Assembly (NCBI GenBank): GCA_024277695.1
Contig: JAJRUR010000136.1
Location: forward strand, 1-15,421
DNA from: Bacteroidota bacterium
GTDB lineage: Bacteria > Bacteroidota > Bacteroidia > Chitinophagales > Saprospiraceae
Reading direction: 5' to 3'
DNA: 15,421 nucleotides
The notes beneath the pieces were generated by a model, which was given only the letters and a program-made list of their open reading frames with translations, was not told where the DNA came from and searched no databases. This document shows positions 1 through 7,236 of the stretch, piece by piece (within the stretch, counting starts at the first letter, position 1; each line of letters starts with the position of its first letter). A program made the position numbers and the translations under genes.

Positions 1-2
1 AA

Positions 3-59
3 AATGCTGTAATCTTAACAGAATGGGTCATAGCTGAAAGCAAACTATACACTTTCTAA
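3..59 (+). CDS. Possible C-terminal tail of an upstream protein (partial)
   Basis: Frame 3 is open from the window edge to a TAA at 57-59 and encodes about 18 residues ending in a mixed hydrophobic/charged stretch (…ILTEWVIAESKLYTF). The other two forward frames stop earlier, at 10-12 and 35-37. The stop lies 35 nt before the ABC transporter ATG on the same strand, a spacing that would fit an operon. The fragment is too short to assign to any family. It could be chance, so confidence is low. Confidence 0.3.
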   Translation, partial: NAVILTEWVIAESKLYTF

Positions 60-94
60 TCAGAACTAAATCTACGGATAGTTGTTTTGTATAA

Positions 95-1849
95 ATGTCA
101 TCAAAGCCTTCGGATTTGCGCACCTTATGGCGCATCATCAAGTTGGCCGAACCTTACCGATTCATTTTTTGGGGTACGGCTATTCTCGCGGTGATCATTG
201 CACCATTAAATGCTCTTCGACCATATATCATCAACCTCATGGTCGATGACTACATCATGCGCTTTGATGCTCAGGGACTGCTCAAGATGACTGTACTATT
301 GATTGGTCTTCTTTTTCTTCAAGCTATACTCCAATACATATTCATATATAGTACTCGGCTCTTAGGCAATAATGTGATCAAGGATCTGCGCGTGACAGTA
401 TTCCGACATATAACTTCATTTCCGATGTCCTATTTTGACAAGACACCCATCGGCCAATCTACTACGCGTACGATCAATGATGTAGAGACCATCAATACGG
501 TATTTTCTCAAGGGCTCATGACGATATTTGCGGATCTGATGAGTGTCATCGCAGTATTGGGGATTATGACATACACGAGCTGGCGGCTGACCTTGATTTG
601 CTTGATAACCATGCCATTTTTGATATTGGCCACATATATTTTTAAAGAAAAAATCAAAAAAACATTTCAGATCGTACGTAATGAAGTATCCAATATGAAT
701 ACATTTTTGCAAGAGCACATCAGCGGAATGCGTATCATACAGATATTTAACCGTGAGCGACAAGAGGCAGAAAAATTTAGAAATATCAATCGCTCCTATA
801 CTCAAGCCAATCTCCACGCCGTACTCTATTACGCCATCTTTTTTCCGATTGTAGAGTTAATCAATTACATAGCCATTGGATTGATGATCTGGTGGGGAGC
901 CAAGGGGTATGTCCAGGACATCGTATCGATGGGAGCATTGATAGTATTTCCGATATACATCGGGATGCTCTTCAGACCCATCCGGATGTTAGCAGACAAA
1001 TTTAATACCTTACAGATGGGCATGGTAGCAGGAGAGCGCGTTTTTAAGTTATTAGACAATAAGCTATCTATCATTTCTGAAGGAAATATCACTAAAGAAA
1101 GTTTGCAAGGCAAGATCCAATTTGATCGCTTGACTTTTGCCTATGAAGAAGGTTTTGCAATATTGCGGGATGTCAGTTTCAAGGTAGATCCAGGCCAAAC
1201 CCTTGCTATCGTAGGCTCCACAGGATCAGGAAAATCTACGATCATCAATCTACTCTATCGCTTTTATGACTACGACTCGGGAGAGATCCTAATAGATGAC
1301 TTATCTATCAGAGACTTTCGTATAAATAATCTAAGAAGACACATAGGATTGGTCTTGCAGGATATATTTCTTTTTTCGGGGACAGTAATGGAAAATATCA
1401 CATTGTTTAATTCTAATATCAAACAGCAAGACGTCTTTGCTGCCAGCAAACTTATCGGGGCGCATCCCTATCTGAGCAGACTGCCTCAAGGCTATAATTA
1501 TTATGTACAAGAGCGCGGTGCTAATCTTTCGACCGGACAGCGCCAACTCATATCCTTTGTGAGGGCTCTCGTCTATAATCCGAGCATCTTAATACTTGAT
1601 GAGGCCACTTCGGCTATCGATGTCGAAACCGAGACCATCATACAACACGCTATCGAAAAACTTATAGAAAAGCGTACGTCCATCGTCATAGCTCACCGAC
1701 TTTCCACGATTAGAAATGCAGATAAAATTCTCGTATTGCATAAAGGCAAAATCGTAGAAATGGGTGCACATGACAAATTGATTTTGGATACAGCTGGATA
1801 TTATTATAAACTATATCATAGCCAGATCGATACTGCAGAAATAAGCTAA
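95..1849 (+). CDS. MsbA-type ABC exporter half-transporter (fused permease and ATPase)
   Basis: This is a 584-aa half-transporter that should act as a homodimer or heterodimer in the inner membrane and export a lipid or other hydrophobic substrate using ATP. Residues 1 to about 325 form the type I exporter membrane domain, with hydrophobic segments near 22-46, 63-86, 141-160, 163-182, 245-268 and 277-300. The nucleotide-binding domain covers about 340-575. It shows Walker A at 374-381 (GSTGSGKS), the signature LSTGQ at 478-482, Walker B ending in D502-E503, a D-loop SAID at 506-509 and the switch His534. LSTGQ in place of LSGGQ is a tolerated variant, and all catalytic residues are present. 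Length and layout match the MsbA/lipid exporter group in Bacteroidota. The substrate cannot be read from sequence, so I give no symbol. The ATG at 95 follows an AT-rich stretch with no clear Shine-Dalgarno site, which is usual in this phylum. Confidence 0.93.
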   Translation: MSSKPSDLRTLWRIIKLAEPYRFIFWGTAILAVIIAPLNALRPYIINLMVDDYIMRFDAQGLLKMTVLLIGLLFLQAILQYIFIYSTRLLGNNVIKDLRVTVFRHITSFPMSYFDKTPIGQSTTRTINDVETINTVFSQGLMTIFADLMSVIAVLGIMTYTSWRLTLICLITMPFLILATYIFKEKIKKTFQIVRNEVSNMNTFLQEHISGMRIIQIFNRERQEAEKFRNINRSYTQANLHAVLYYAIFFPIVELINYIAIGLMIWWGAKGYVQDIVSMGALIVFPIYIGMLFRPIRMLADKFNTLQMGMVAGERVFKLLDNKLSIISEGNITKESLQGKIQFDRLTFAYEEGFAILRDVSFKVDPGQTLAIVGSTGSGKSTIINLLYRFYDYDSGEILIDDLSIRDFRINNLRRHIGLVLQDIFLFSGTVMENITLFNSNIKQQDVFAASKLIGAHPYLSRLPQGYNYYVQERGANLSTGQRQLISFVRALVYNPSILILDEATSAIDVETETIIQHAIEKLIEKRTSIVIAHRLSTIRNADKILVLHKGKIVEMGAHDKLILDTAGYYYKLYHSQIDTAEIS

Positions 1850-1880
1850 CAGAATGTAGAAAAGATTCAACTTGGATAAT

Positions 1881-1890
1881 ATCTATAGAT
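1881..1890. repeat. 10-bp palindrome ATCTATAGAT, copy 1
   Basis: This is a perfect palindrome in the 247-nt gap between the ABC transporter and the small membrane protein gene. An identical copy lies at 2613-2622 in the next intergenic gap. No other copy was noticed in the window. The rest of the gap (1850-2096) is AT-rich and shows no ORF, no clear terminator and no TAnnTTTG site. A role as an operator is only a guess. Confidence 0.3.
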
Positions 1891-2096
1891 GCTGTTTTGA
1901 TGTAGAGAGCATACGATCCTGAGGCATTTTGTTGCGAAACCGCACTAAGCTTATGGCAAATAATTATGATGAAACGACATCCAAAAATGCAGTTTATTTA
2001 CACTCCACTCAAGAACTATATCCATCATTCTTTTGTTATTTTTATACTAAGATTTCTAGAGTACAGAGCAAAAAAGTCCAATAAAAAAATAATAAA

Positions 2097-2552
2097 ATGG
2101 CTAGTAAAGGATTTCAGAACATTGTGACCATCATTTTTTTGCTGGTGGCTGCATTCTTCTTTTTCAATGTTATATTTTTTCTGACCAAAGGTATTTATAC
2201 CGTTCTAGGCTGGCTAGCACCCATTTTGCTTATAGCCGCCTTGGTGATTAACCATAAAGTCGTCCTGAATTATGGAAAATTTGTATGGCATAAGCTTCTC
2301 ACCAAACCACTGATCGGCCTACTCTATGGAGCGGGTACTTTTTTTTTGTTTCCCATAGCATCCGCGCTACTCCTCTTGGCTGCAGTTGGATCAAAAAAGA
2401 TGAATAAACTCTTCGATATATCACAAATGCAAGAACCCAATACCGTAGATGCCGAATTTGAAATAGTAGAAGAAGAAACCACTATCGAGCTAGAACTACC
2501 CGAAGCCCAAATCAAAAAAGAAAGAGATAGTCGATATGAAGATTTGTTTTGA
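2097..2552 (+). CDS. Small membrane protein of unknown function with acidic cytoplasmic tail
   Basis: This is a 151-aa protein whose family I do not recognise with confidence. Three hydrophobic segments are visible at about 8-31, 36-52 and 72-96. Basic residues (K, H) flank the second and third. A soluble tail of about 50 residues follows, rich in Glu (EIVEEETTIELELPE) and ending in a mixed-charge stretch. The initiator ATG is preceded by an A-rich stretch (AATAAAAAAATAATAAA), a common start context in Bacteroidota. It sits between an ABC exporter and a membrane glycosyltransferase, all on one strand but with gaps of 247 and 97 nt, so common transcription is uncertain. Coding is supported by an intact frame, regular hydrophobic periodicity and lack of overlap with any better ORF. 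Function unknown. Confidence 0.7.
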   Translation: MASKGFQNIVTIIFLLVAAFFFFNVIFFLTKGIYTVLGWLAPILLIAALVINHKVVLNYGKFVWHKLLTKPLIGLLYGAGTFFLFPIASALLLLAAVGSKKMNKLFDISQMQEPNTVDAEFEIVEEETTIELELPEAQIKKERDSRYEDLF

Positions 2553-2612
2553 TAAGGACTTGCATTGCATCCTCTCCAAGCTATCTGAGCTAAGATGGGC
2601 AGAACATTTTTT

Positions 2613-2622
2613 ATCTATAGAT
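2613..2622. repeat. 10-bp palindrome ATCTATAGAT, copy 2
   Basis: Identical to the palindrome at 1881-1890. This copy ends 27 nt before the ATG of the glycosyltransferase gene. Both copies are followed within 4-8 nt by TTTTGAT. It could be a protein-binding site or a chance recurrence. Confidence 0.3.
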
Positions 2623-2649
2623 TCTTAGGATTTTGATTATTTTCGGCGA

Positions 2650-3801
2650 ATGACTTTACTGAGTATTTTGCTGCTGATCGCTTTGATCCTCGGACTGGTC
2701 TATAGTTGGATGATCAGATGGATATACTTAAAATGGTGTGCCGTCGAGCCCTGGCAGATTCCCAAAGGATATGCACCCAAAAGACGAGTTTGTATAGCAG
2801 TAGCCGCAAGAAATGAAGAGCAAAATATTCAGAAGCTTTTGGACAGTCTCCTGTTGCAGGATTACCCAAAGAACCTCTTAGAGATCATCGTGGTAGATGA
2901 TTACTCTACAGATCAAACAGCAGAGGTAGTACGTCAAATAGAGTCCGAGCAGGTGCAGCTACTCCAATTATCAGATCTAAACTCAGGCGACGAGCAAAAC
3001 GGATCAAAAAAACTTGCTATTCAATCTGCCATCGCCCACACAAATGCAGATATCATCATAACTACGGATGCAGACTGTGTTGTAAATAGAAGTTGGGTGA
3101 GCTGTTTGGTCAGTTATATGGAAAAGCACACCTATGCATATATAACAGCACCGATCCGTATAGAGCCTTGTGAGACTGCTCTCCACTATTACCAAGCCTT
3201 GGAAATGCTTGGGATGAATGCTCTCACAGCCTTCGGAATCCAAACGCATAAAATCATTCTGTCCAATGCAGCAAACAGTTGCTTTACAAAATCTCTTTTT
3301 GATCGTCTGGAAGGATTTTCAGAAATTGATGACATCCCCTCAGGAGATGATGTACTGTTTTTGCGAAAAGTCTTTGCAGAAAACCCCCAACACATCGGAT
3401 ATTGCAAGTCCAATGCAGCAATCGTAAGCACGATGCCTTTAAGTGGGTTTTCTTCTCTTATCCATCAACGTGTACGATGGGCATCCAAATACAACCGTAT
3501 AGCTGGAAAATATACCAAAATCATTATGGGTTTTATTCTTTTTTATCTTTTCAGTATGCTGGTCAGTTTGCTCGTCGCAGTCGCCGGATATCCATATTAT
3601 TTATTGATTTTTGGAGCTCTATTATTGTTCAAACTAAGAGCTGACCACTGGTACCTCAACAATTTGAGTCGAGAATTTGAGCGACCAAAGTGGATGCGAC
3701 ATTTTTATAAAGCATTTTTGATCTATCCGATAGTAGTATTATGGACCGGACTTAAAAGTATCTTTAAGCCGAAATTTTTATGGAAAAACAGAAAATTTTG
3801 A
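2650..3801 (+). CDS. Membrane glycosyltransferase, family 2 (processive type)
   Basis: This 383-aa inverting GT-A glycosyltransferase is anchored in the inner membrane and should transfer a sugar from a nucleotide-sugar donor to a lipid or growing polysaccharide. An N-terminal membrane segment spans about 2-22. The GT2 catalytic domain (about 45-280) has the nucleotide-binding VVDDYSTD at 81-88, the metal-binding DAD at 140-142, the GDD at 232-234 that holds the likely catalytic Asp, and QRVRW at 273-277, the QxxRW motif of processive and related GT2 enzymes. Hydrophobic segments at about 290-328 and 354-368 close the protein. Acceptor and product cannot be predicted. Surface polysaccharide or glycolipid synthesis is the likely context, and the nearby ABC exporter is at most circumstantial support. 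The ATG at 2650 places the first membrane helix correctly. Confidence 0.9.
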   Translation: MTLLSILLLIALILGLVYSWMIRWIYLKWCAVEPWQIPKGYAPKRRVCIAVAARNEEQNIQKLLDSLLLQDYPKNLLEIIVVDDYSTDQTAEVVRQIESEQVQLLQLSDLNSGDEQNGSKKLAIQSAIAHTNADIIITTDADCVVNRSWVSCLVSYMEKHTYAYITAPIRIEPCETALHYYQALEMLGMNALTAFGIQTHKIILSNAANSCFTKSLFDRLEGFSEIDDIPSGDDVLFLRKVFAENPQHIGYCKSNAAIVSTMPLSGFSSLIHQRVRWASKYNRIAGKYTKIIMGFILFYLFSMLVSLLVAVAGYPYYLLIFGALLLFKLRADHWYLNNLSREFERPKWMRHFYKAFLIYPIVVLWTGLKSIFKPKFLWKNRKF

Positions 3802-3817
3802 ACACAGGATACTGTGT
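3802..3817 (+). other. Small hairpin just after the glycosyltransferase stop codon
   Basis: ACACAG (3802-3807) and CTGTGT (3812-3817) pair perfectly around a GATA loop, starting on the base after the TGA stop. There is no run of T after it, so it does not qualify as a standard intrinsic terminator. It may only protect the 3' end of the transcript or be chance. Confidence 0.25.
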
Positions 3818-3977
3818 AATAAACTCATAAGCCAACTGTAGGGAAGAAACTCCTCTCTAAGCACTTTAAGTAAATGAACTCAATAATAAATGCATCTACA
3901 AAGTCTTTAGTCTGATCTTATTTACAGCTTATTTTATTTTATACAGACTTTGGGTGACCAGCCAAAGTATTCTATTT

Positions 3978-3985
3978 TAACTTTG
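3978..3985 (+). promoter_or_regulatory. Bacteroidota -7 promoter element upstream of tadA
   Basis: TAACTTTG is an exact match to the Bacteroidota primary-sigma -7 consensus TAnnTTTG. A TTTG lies upstream at 3949-3952, but the 25-nt spacing is longer than the usual 19-21, so the -33 element is uncertain. Transcription from here would begin near 3992 and give a leader of about 27 nt to the ATG at 4019. It would exclude the upstream TTG at 3950 as a start. Confidence 0.5.
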
Positions 3986-4018
3986 CATCTTCAATCGCAC
4001 AAGAAAAAAGTTACTGTA

Positions 4019-4462
4019 ATGCTCGATATCTATACTCCGGAATACTTCATGAAGCAGGCTATGCTCGAGGCAGAAAAGGCAGCCCAATCCGGAGAGATTC
4101 CGGTCGGGGTAGTAATAGTCAGTCACCAACGGATAATCGCTCGGGGGCATAATGTTGTAGAGCAATTGGGTGATGTAACAGCCCATGCAGAGATGATAGC
4201 CATAACAGCCGCTGCCGACTATCTTCAGAACAAATATCTCAAAGACTGTACTGTATATGTGACGCTAGAGCCCTGTGTGATGTGTGCCGGAGCTTTGCGC
4301 TGGAGTCAGGTCGGCAAGCTCGTCTATGCTGCTGCTGATCCCAAAGCAGGCTTTATGCGCTATGGCAAAGAACTCCTCCATCCCAAAACCAAGCTGGAAT
4401 ATGGAATCCTTGAGTCCGAATGCAGAGCATTAATGAAGACATTTTTTACAGATAAGAGATAG
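4019..4462 (+). CDS. tadA: tRNA-specific adenosine deaminase TadA
   Basis: TadA is a cytoplasmic zinc enzyme that deaminates A34 to inosine in the anticodon of tRNA-Arg(ACG), allowing it to read several Arg codons. From the ATG at 4019 the protein is 147 aa, normal for the family. The zinc/catalytic motif H56-A-E58 is present, with Glu58 as the proton shuttle, and PCVMC at 85-89 supplies the two Cys ligands. The N-terminal half carries GEIPVGVVIV, typical of the family. The frame stays open to a TTG at 3950, but the 23 extra residues do not resemble TadA and would overlap the promoter-like TAACTTTG. I therefore prefer 4019. A nucleoside or guanine deaminase from the same superfamily is the alternative, but the motif context favours TadA. 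Confidence 0.92.
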   Translation: MLDIYTPEYFMKQAMLEAEKAAQSGEIPVGVVIVSHQRIIARGHNVVEQLGDVTAHAEMIAITAAADYLQNKYLKDCTVYVTLEPCVMCAGALRWSQVGKLVYAAADPKAGFMRYGKELLHPKTKLEYGILESECRALMKTFFTDKR

Positions 4463-4601
4463 TGCCCTCCTTCACAAAAGCATACCAAATAAGCAGCTAT
4501 CCGGCCGATGCGTCTCAGTAGTTTAATACCGATAGTGCGCTGATTCTCATTAATTCTGCACGAATACGCATCCGTTTTCGTTTTCTACAGACAAAAAATC
4601 T

Positions 4602-4609
4602 TACCTTAG
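4602..4609 (+). promoter_or_regulatory. Possible -7 promoter element upstream of the PBP gene
   Basis: TACCTTAG differs at one base from the Bacteroidota -7 consensus TAnnTTTG. It lies 20 nt before the ATG at 4630, in the gap after tadA, with T-rich sequence (TTTTCGTTTTC) upstream near the expected -33 region. If active, it would drive the three-gene run of PBP, HEAT-cyclophilin and gcvT with a very short leader. The mismatch keeps confidence modest. Confidence 0.35.
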
Positions 4610-4629
4610 CCCCGCTATACGAAAAATTT

Positions 4630-7227
4630 ATGGCTAGACGCAAAAAAGAAAAAAAAGTACAAGAACCTTCCGTGGTCAAAAAATTGGTTAGAGCCCTCTG
4701 GGTACTCTTTTTTTTGGTTATCATAGCTTTGATTTTGCTATTCTACGGACTATCAAAATCCGGAATACCCGGATTTGATTTGCTCGAAAATCCGGAGAGT
4801 AATCTCGCCACAGAAATCTATACTTCGGATGGCAAGGTACTAGGACGCTACTATATAGAAAACAGAGTTGCAGTCCACTATGATGATCTTTCTCCACATC
4901 TGAGTGCTGCATTGATAGCTACAGAAGACGAGCGTTATCTAAAGCATTCGGGTATTGACTTTAAAGCGCTCGCAAGAGTATTTACCAAAACTGTATTGAT
5001 GGGTAAGTCGAGCTCCGGAGGAGGAAGTACGATCAGTCAACAACTCGCCAAGCTACTCTTCAAAAGGCCACAACTTAGCGGTAATAAGATAAAAAGAACC
5101 ATACAACTCATCAAGATCAAACTCAAAGAGTGGATAACAGCCGTCCGACTTGAACGCAGCTATACCAAAGAAGAGATCATTGCGATGTACCTCAATCACT
5201 TCAATTTTATCTATGGAGCCTATGGAGTCAAGGCTGCTTCGGATATTTATTTTGGCAAGGATCAAAAAGATCTCAGCATCGAGGACGCTGCGATGCTCAT
5301 CGGTATGCTCAAAAACCCCTCCCTGTACAATCCGAAACGATTTCCGGAAAAAGCCCTCAAAAGAAGGGAGGTCGTACTATACCAAATGATGCAATCGGAC
5401 TTGATCGATGAAGCCAGCTATGATAGCTTGAGAGTCCTTCCACTCGACATGAGCAAATTTAGAACACAATCGCACTCCAAAGGACCGGCGCCTTACTTTC
5501 GCCAAGAGCTTACCAAATACCTCAACAAGCTTTTTGCTCAAGACAAATATCGCAAACCGGATGGTAGCAGATACAACCAATATACCGATGGTCTAAAAAT
5601 ATATACTACCATCAATATGGAACTTCAACAACACGCTGAAGCTGCTGTCATGTCGCAAATGGCAATACTTCAAAAAAGATATTGGCGTGTATGGAAAAAG
5701 CTAGACCCTTGGACCTATGATGCAGATAGTGCAGAAAAACTACGCCGAAAGCGTGAGCTCCAAAAACTCATGCGATCCTCAGATCGATACATACGTCTCA
5801 AAGCGAGTATCCTAGATCCCATTCTCGAGCAGACAAAGTCACAAATGGAAGACAATTACATGCTCAAGGACTTTGACATCGTCCGGATGCTGGATGAAGA
5901 AAAAAAGTCGGGAACGCTACGCAAACTCATAGCACGTAAATTGATGAGTAGAAAGCGTGCTCAGTTATACAAAAAACTCATGAAAACAGAGCAATGGCCT
6001 GCTATCAAGACAGCCTGGAATCAACTGGAAAAAGCTAGCGAGAAAGAATTTAAGACCAAAGTAAAGATGCGAGTCTTTGACTATGGAGCACCGGGTTACG
6101 AAAAGGATACAGTGATGACTCCTTTGGACTCGATCCGCTACCATCGTATGCATATGCAGACGGGGATGTTATCCATAGATCCGCAAACGGGACATATTAA
6201 GTCGTGGGTAGGCGGTATCTATCATCCTTTCTTTAAGTATGATCATATCGAAAGTGATCGACAAGTGGGCTCGACTTTTAAACCGATCGTATATGCTACG
6301 GCGATTACGATGCAAGGGATATCGCCTTGTTTTAAGGTAGAGGACCAACAGTACACCATCTCGCCCGGGGAGGGAAGTTTTGGGATTTTAGAGGAATGGA
6401 GACCCGGCAATGCCAAAGAAGAATTTTCGCATGAAAAGATGACACTCTACGAAGGTTTAAAAACTTCGACTAACTCCATATCTGTCTTTTTGATGAAACA
6501 ACTCGGTGATGCCCAAATGGTGAGAAATTTGGCCAAAAATATGGGTATCCGGAGTGATGTTCGACGCGCTGACGGCGAATATCGAGTACCTCGGCAGCCC
6601 TCAATATGTCTTGGCTCTGCAGATCTGACCGTCATGGAGATGACTTCAGCCTATACGACATTTGCCAATGATGGTATCCACAATAAAGCCATTTTTGTAA
6701 GCAAGATCGAAGATAAAAATGGAAAAGTTATCTTTCGGGCAGTTCCTGAAGAGCAAAGGGCATTGCCCTCCAATGCTAATTATGTCATGGTAGATATGCT
6801 CAAATATGCCCAAGGACCACAGGCCGCTTCGCGTGGTATCAAATCAGAATTTGGAGGCAAAACAGGTACGACTAATAACTATGTCGATGGCTGGTTTATA
6901 GGGATTACCCCCAATCTGGTCACCGGTGTTTGGGTCGGAGGTGAAGATAGATTTATCCGGTTTACTACCCTATTTGACGGTCAAGGTTCTCGTATGGCGC
7001 GACCGATTGTACACGATTTTATGAAGCGTATCGAAGCAGATAAAAATATCGACTGGGATACGAACACTCGGTTTGTAGTACCAAAAGGAGAGCTAGGTAT
7101 CATCATTGATTGCGAAGAGTATGACAGCCTGCATATGGATGCTACACCGGCTGAGCCCGAAGAAGATCCTTTCTTTGATGAGGAGCAGATGGATGATGAT
7201 GAGGAAGAAGAATTTATCGAATTTTAA
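4630..7227 (+). CDS. Bifunctional class A penicillin-binding protein (PBP1A type)
   Basis: This 865-aa enzyme builds peptidoglycan in the periplasm. Its GT51 domain polymerises lipid II glycan and its transpeptidase domain crosslinks peptides. A Lys/Arg-rich cytoplasmic start (ARRKKEKK) leads into one membrane helix at about 20-44. The GT51 domain follows at about 70-240, with catalytic E99 in TEDER, the GGSTISQQLAK motif, and a later motif with EEIIAMYLN. The transpeptidase domain holds all three motifs: S548-T-F-K551 (nucleophile Ser), S613-T-N615 and K744-T-G746. Between the domains, about 340-476 is an unusually long, highly charged Lys/Arg/Glu segment. The C-terminus is very acidic, ending in a run of Asp and Glu. 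Both active sites look intact. The next gene starts 9 nt after the stop, so the two are probably cotranscribed. Confidence 0.95.
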   Translation: MARRKKEKKVQEPSVVKKLVRALWVLFFLVIIALILLFYGLSKSGIPGFDLLENPESNLATEIYTSDGKVLGRYYIENRVAVHYDDLSPHLSAALIATEDERYLKHSGIDFKALARVFTKTVLMGKSSSGGGSTISQQLAKLLFKRPQLSGNKIKRTIQLIKIKLKEWITAVRLERSYTKEEIIAMYLNHFNFIYGAYGVKAASDIYFGKDQKDLSIEDAAMLIGMLKNPSLYNPKRFPEKALKRREVVLYQMMQSDLIDEASYDSLRVLPLDMSKFRTQSHSKGPAPYFRQELTKYLNKLFAQDKYRKPDGSRYNQYTDGLKIYTTINMELQQHAEAAVMSQMAILQKRYWRVWKKLDPWTYDADSAEKLRRKRELQKLMRSSDRYIRLKASILDPILEQTKSQMEDNYMLKDFDIVRMLDEEKKSGTLRKLIARKLMSRKRAQLYKKLMKTEQWPAIKTAWNQLEKASEKEFKTKVKMRVFDYGAPGYEKDTVMTPLDSIRYHRMHMQTGMLSIDPQTGHIKSWVGGIYHPFFKYDHIESDRQVGSTFKPIVYATAITMQGISPCFKVEDQQYTISPGEGSFGILEEWRPGNAKEEFSHEKMTLYEGLKTSTNSISVFLMKQLGDAQMVRNLAKNMGIRSDVRRADGEYRVPRQPSICLGSADLTVMEMTSAYTTFANDGIHNKAIFVSKIEDKNGKVIFRAVPEEQRALPSNANYVMVDMLKYAQGPQAASRGIKSEFGGKTGTTNNYVDGWFIGITPNLVTGVWVGGEDRFIRFTTLFDGQGSRMARPIVHDFMKRIEADKNIDWDTNTRFVVPKGELGIIIDCEEYDSLHMDATPAEPEEDPFFDEEQMDDDEEEEFIEF

Positions 7228-7236
7228 TATGTTCGG

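Noticed and set aside
416..817. 133-aa open frame on the - strand inside the ABC transporter gene
   Set aside because: It lies opposite the conserved membrane domain of a clear ABC exporter and shows no coding features of its own.
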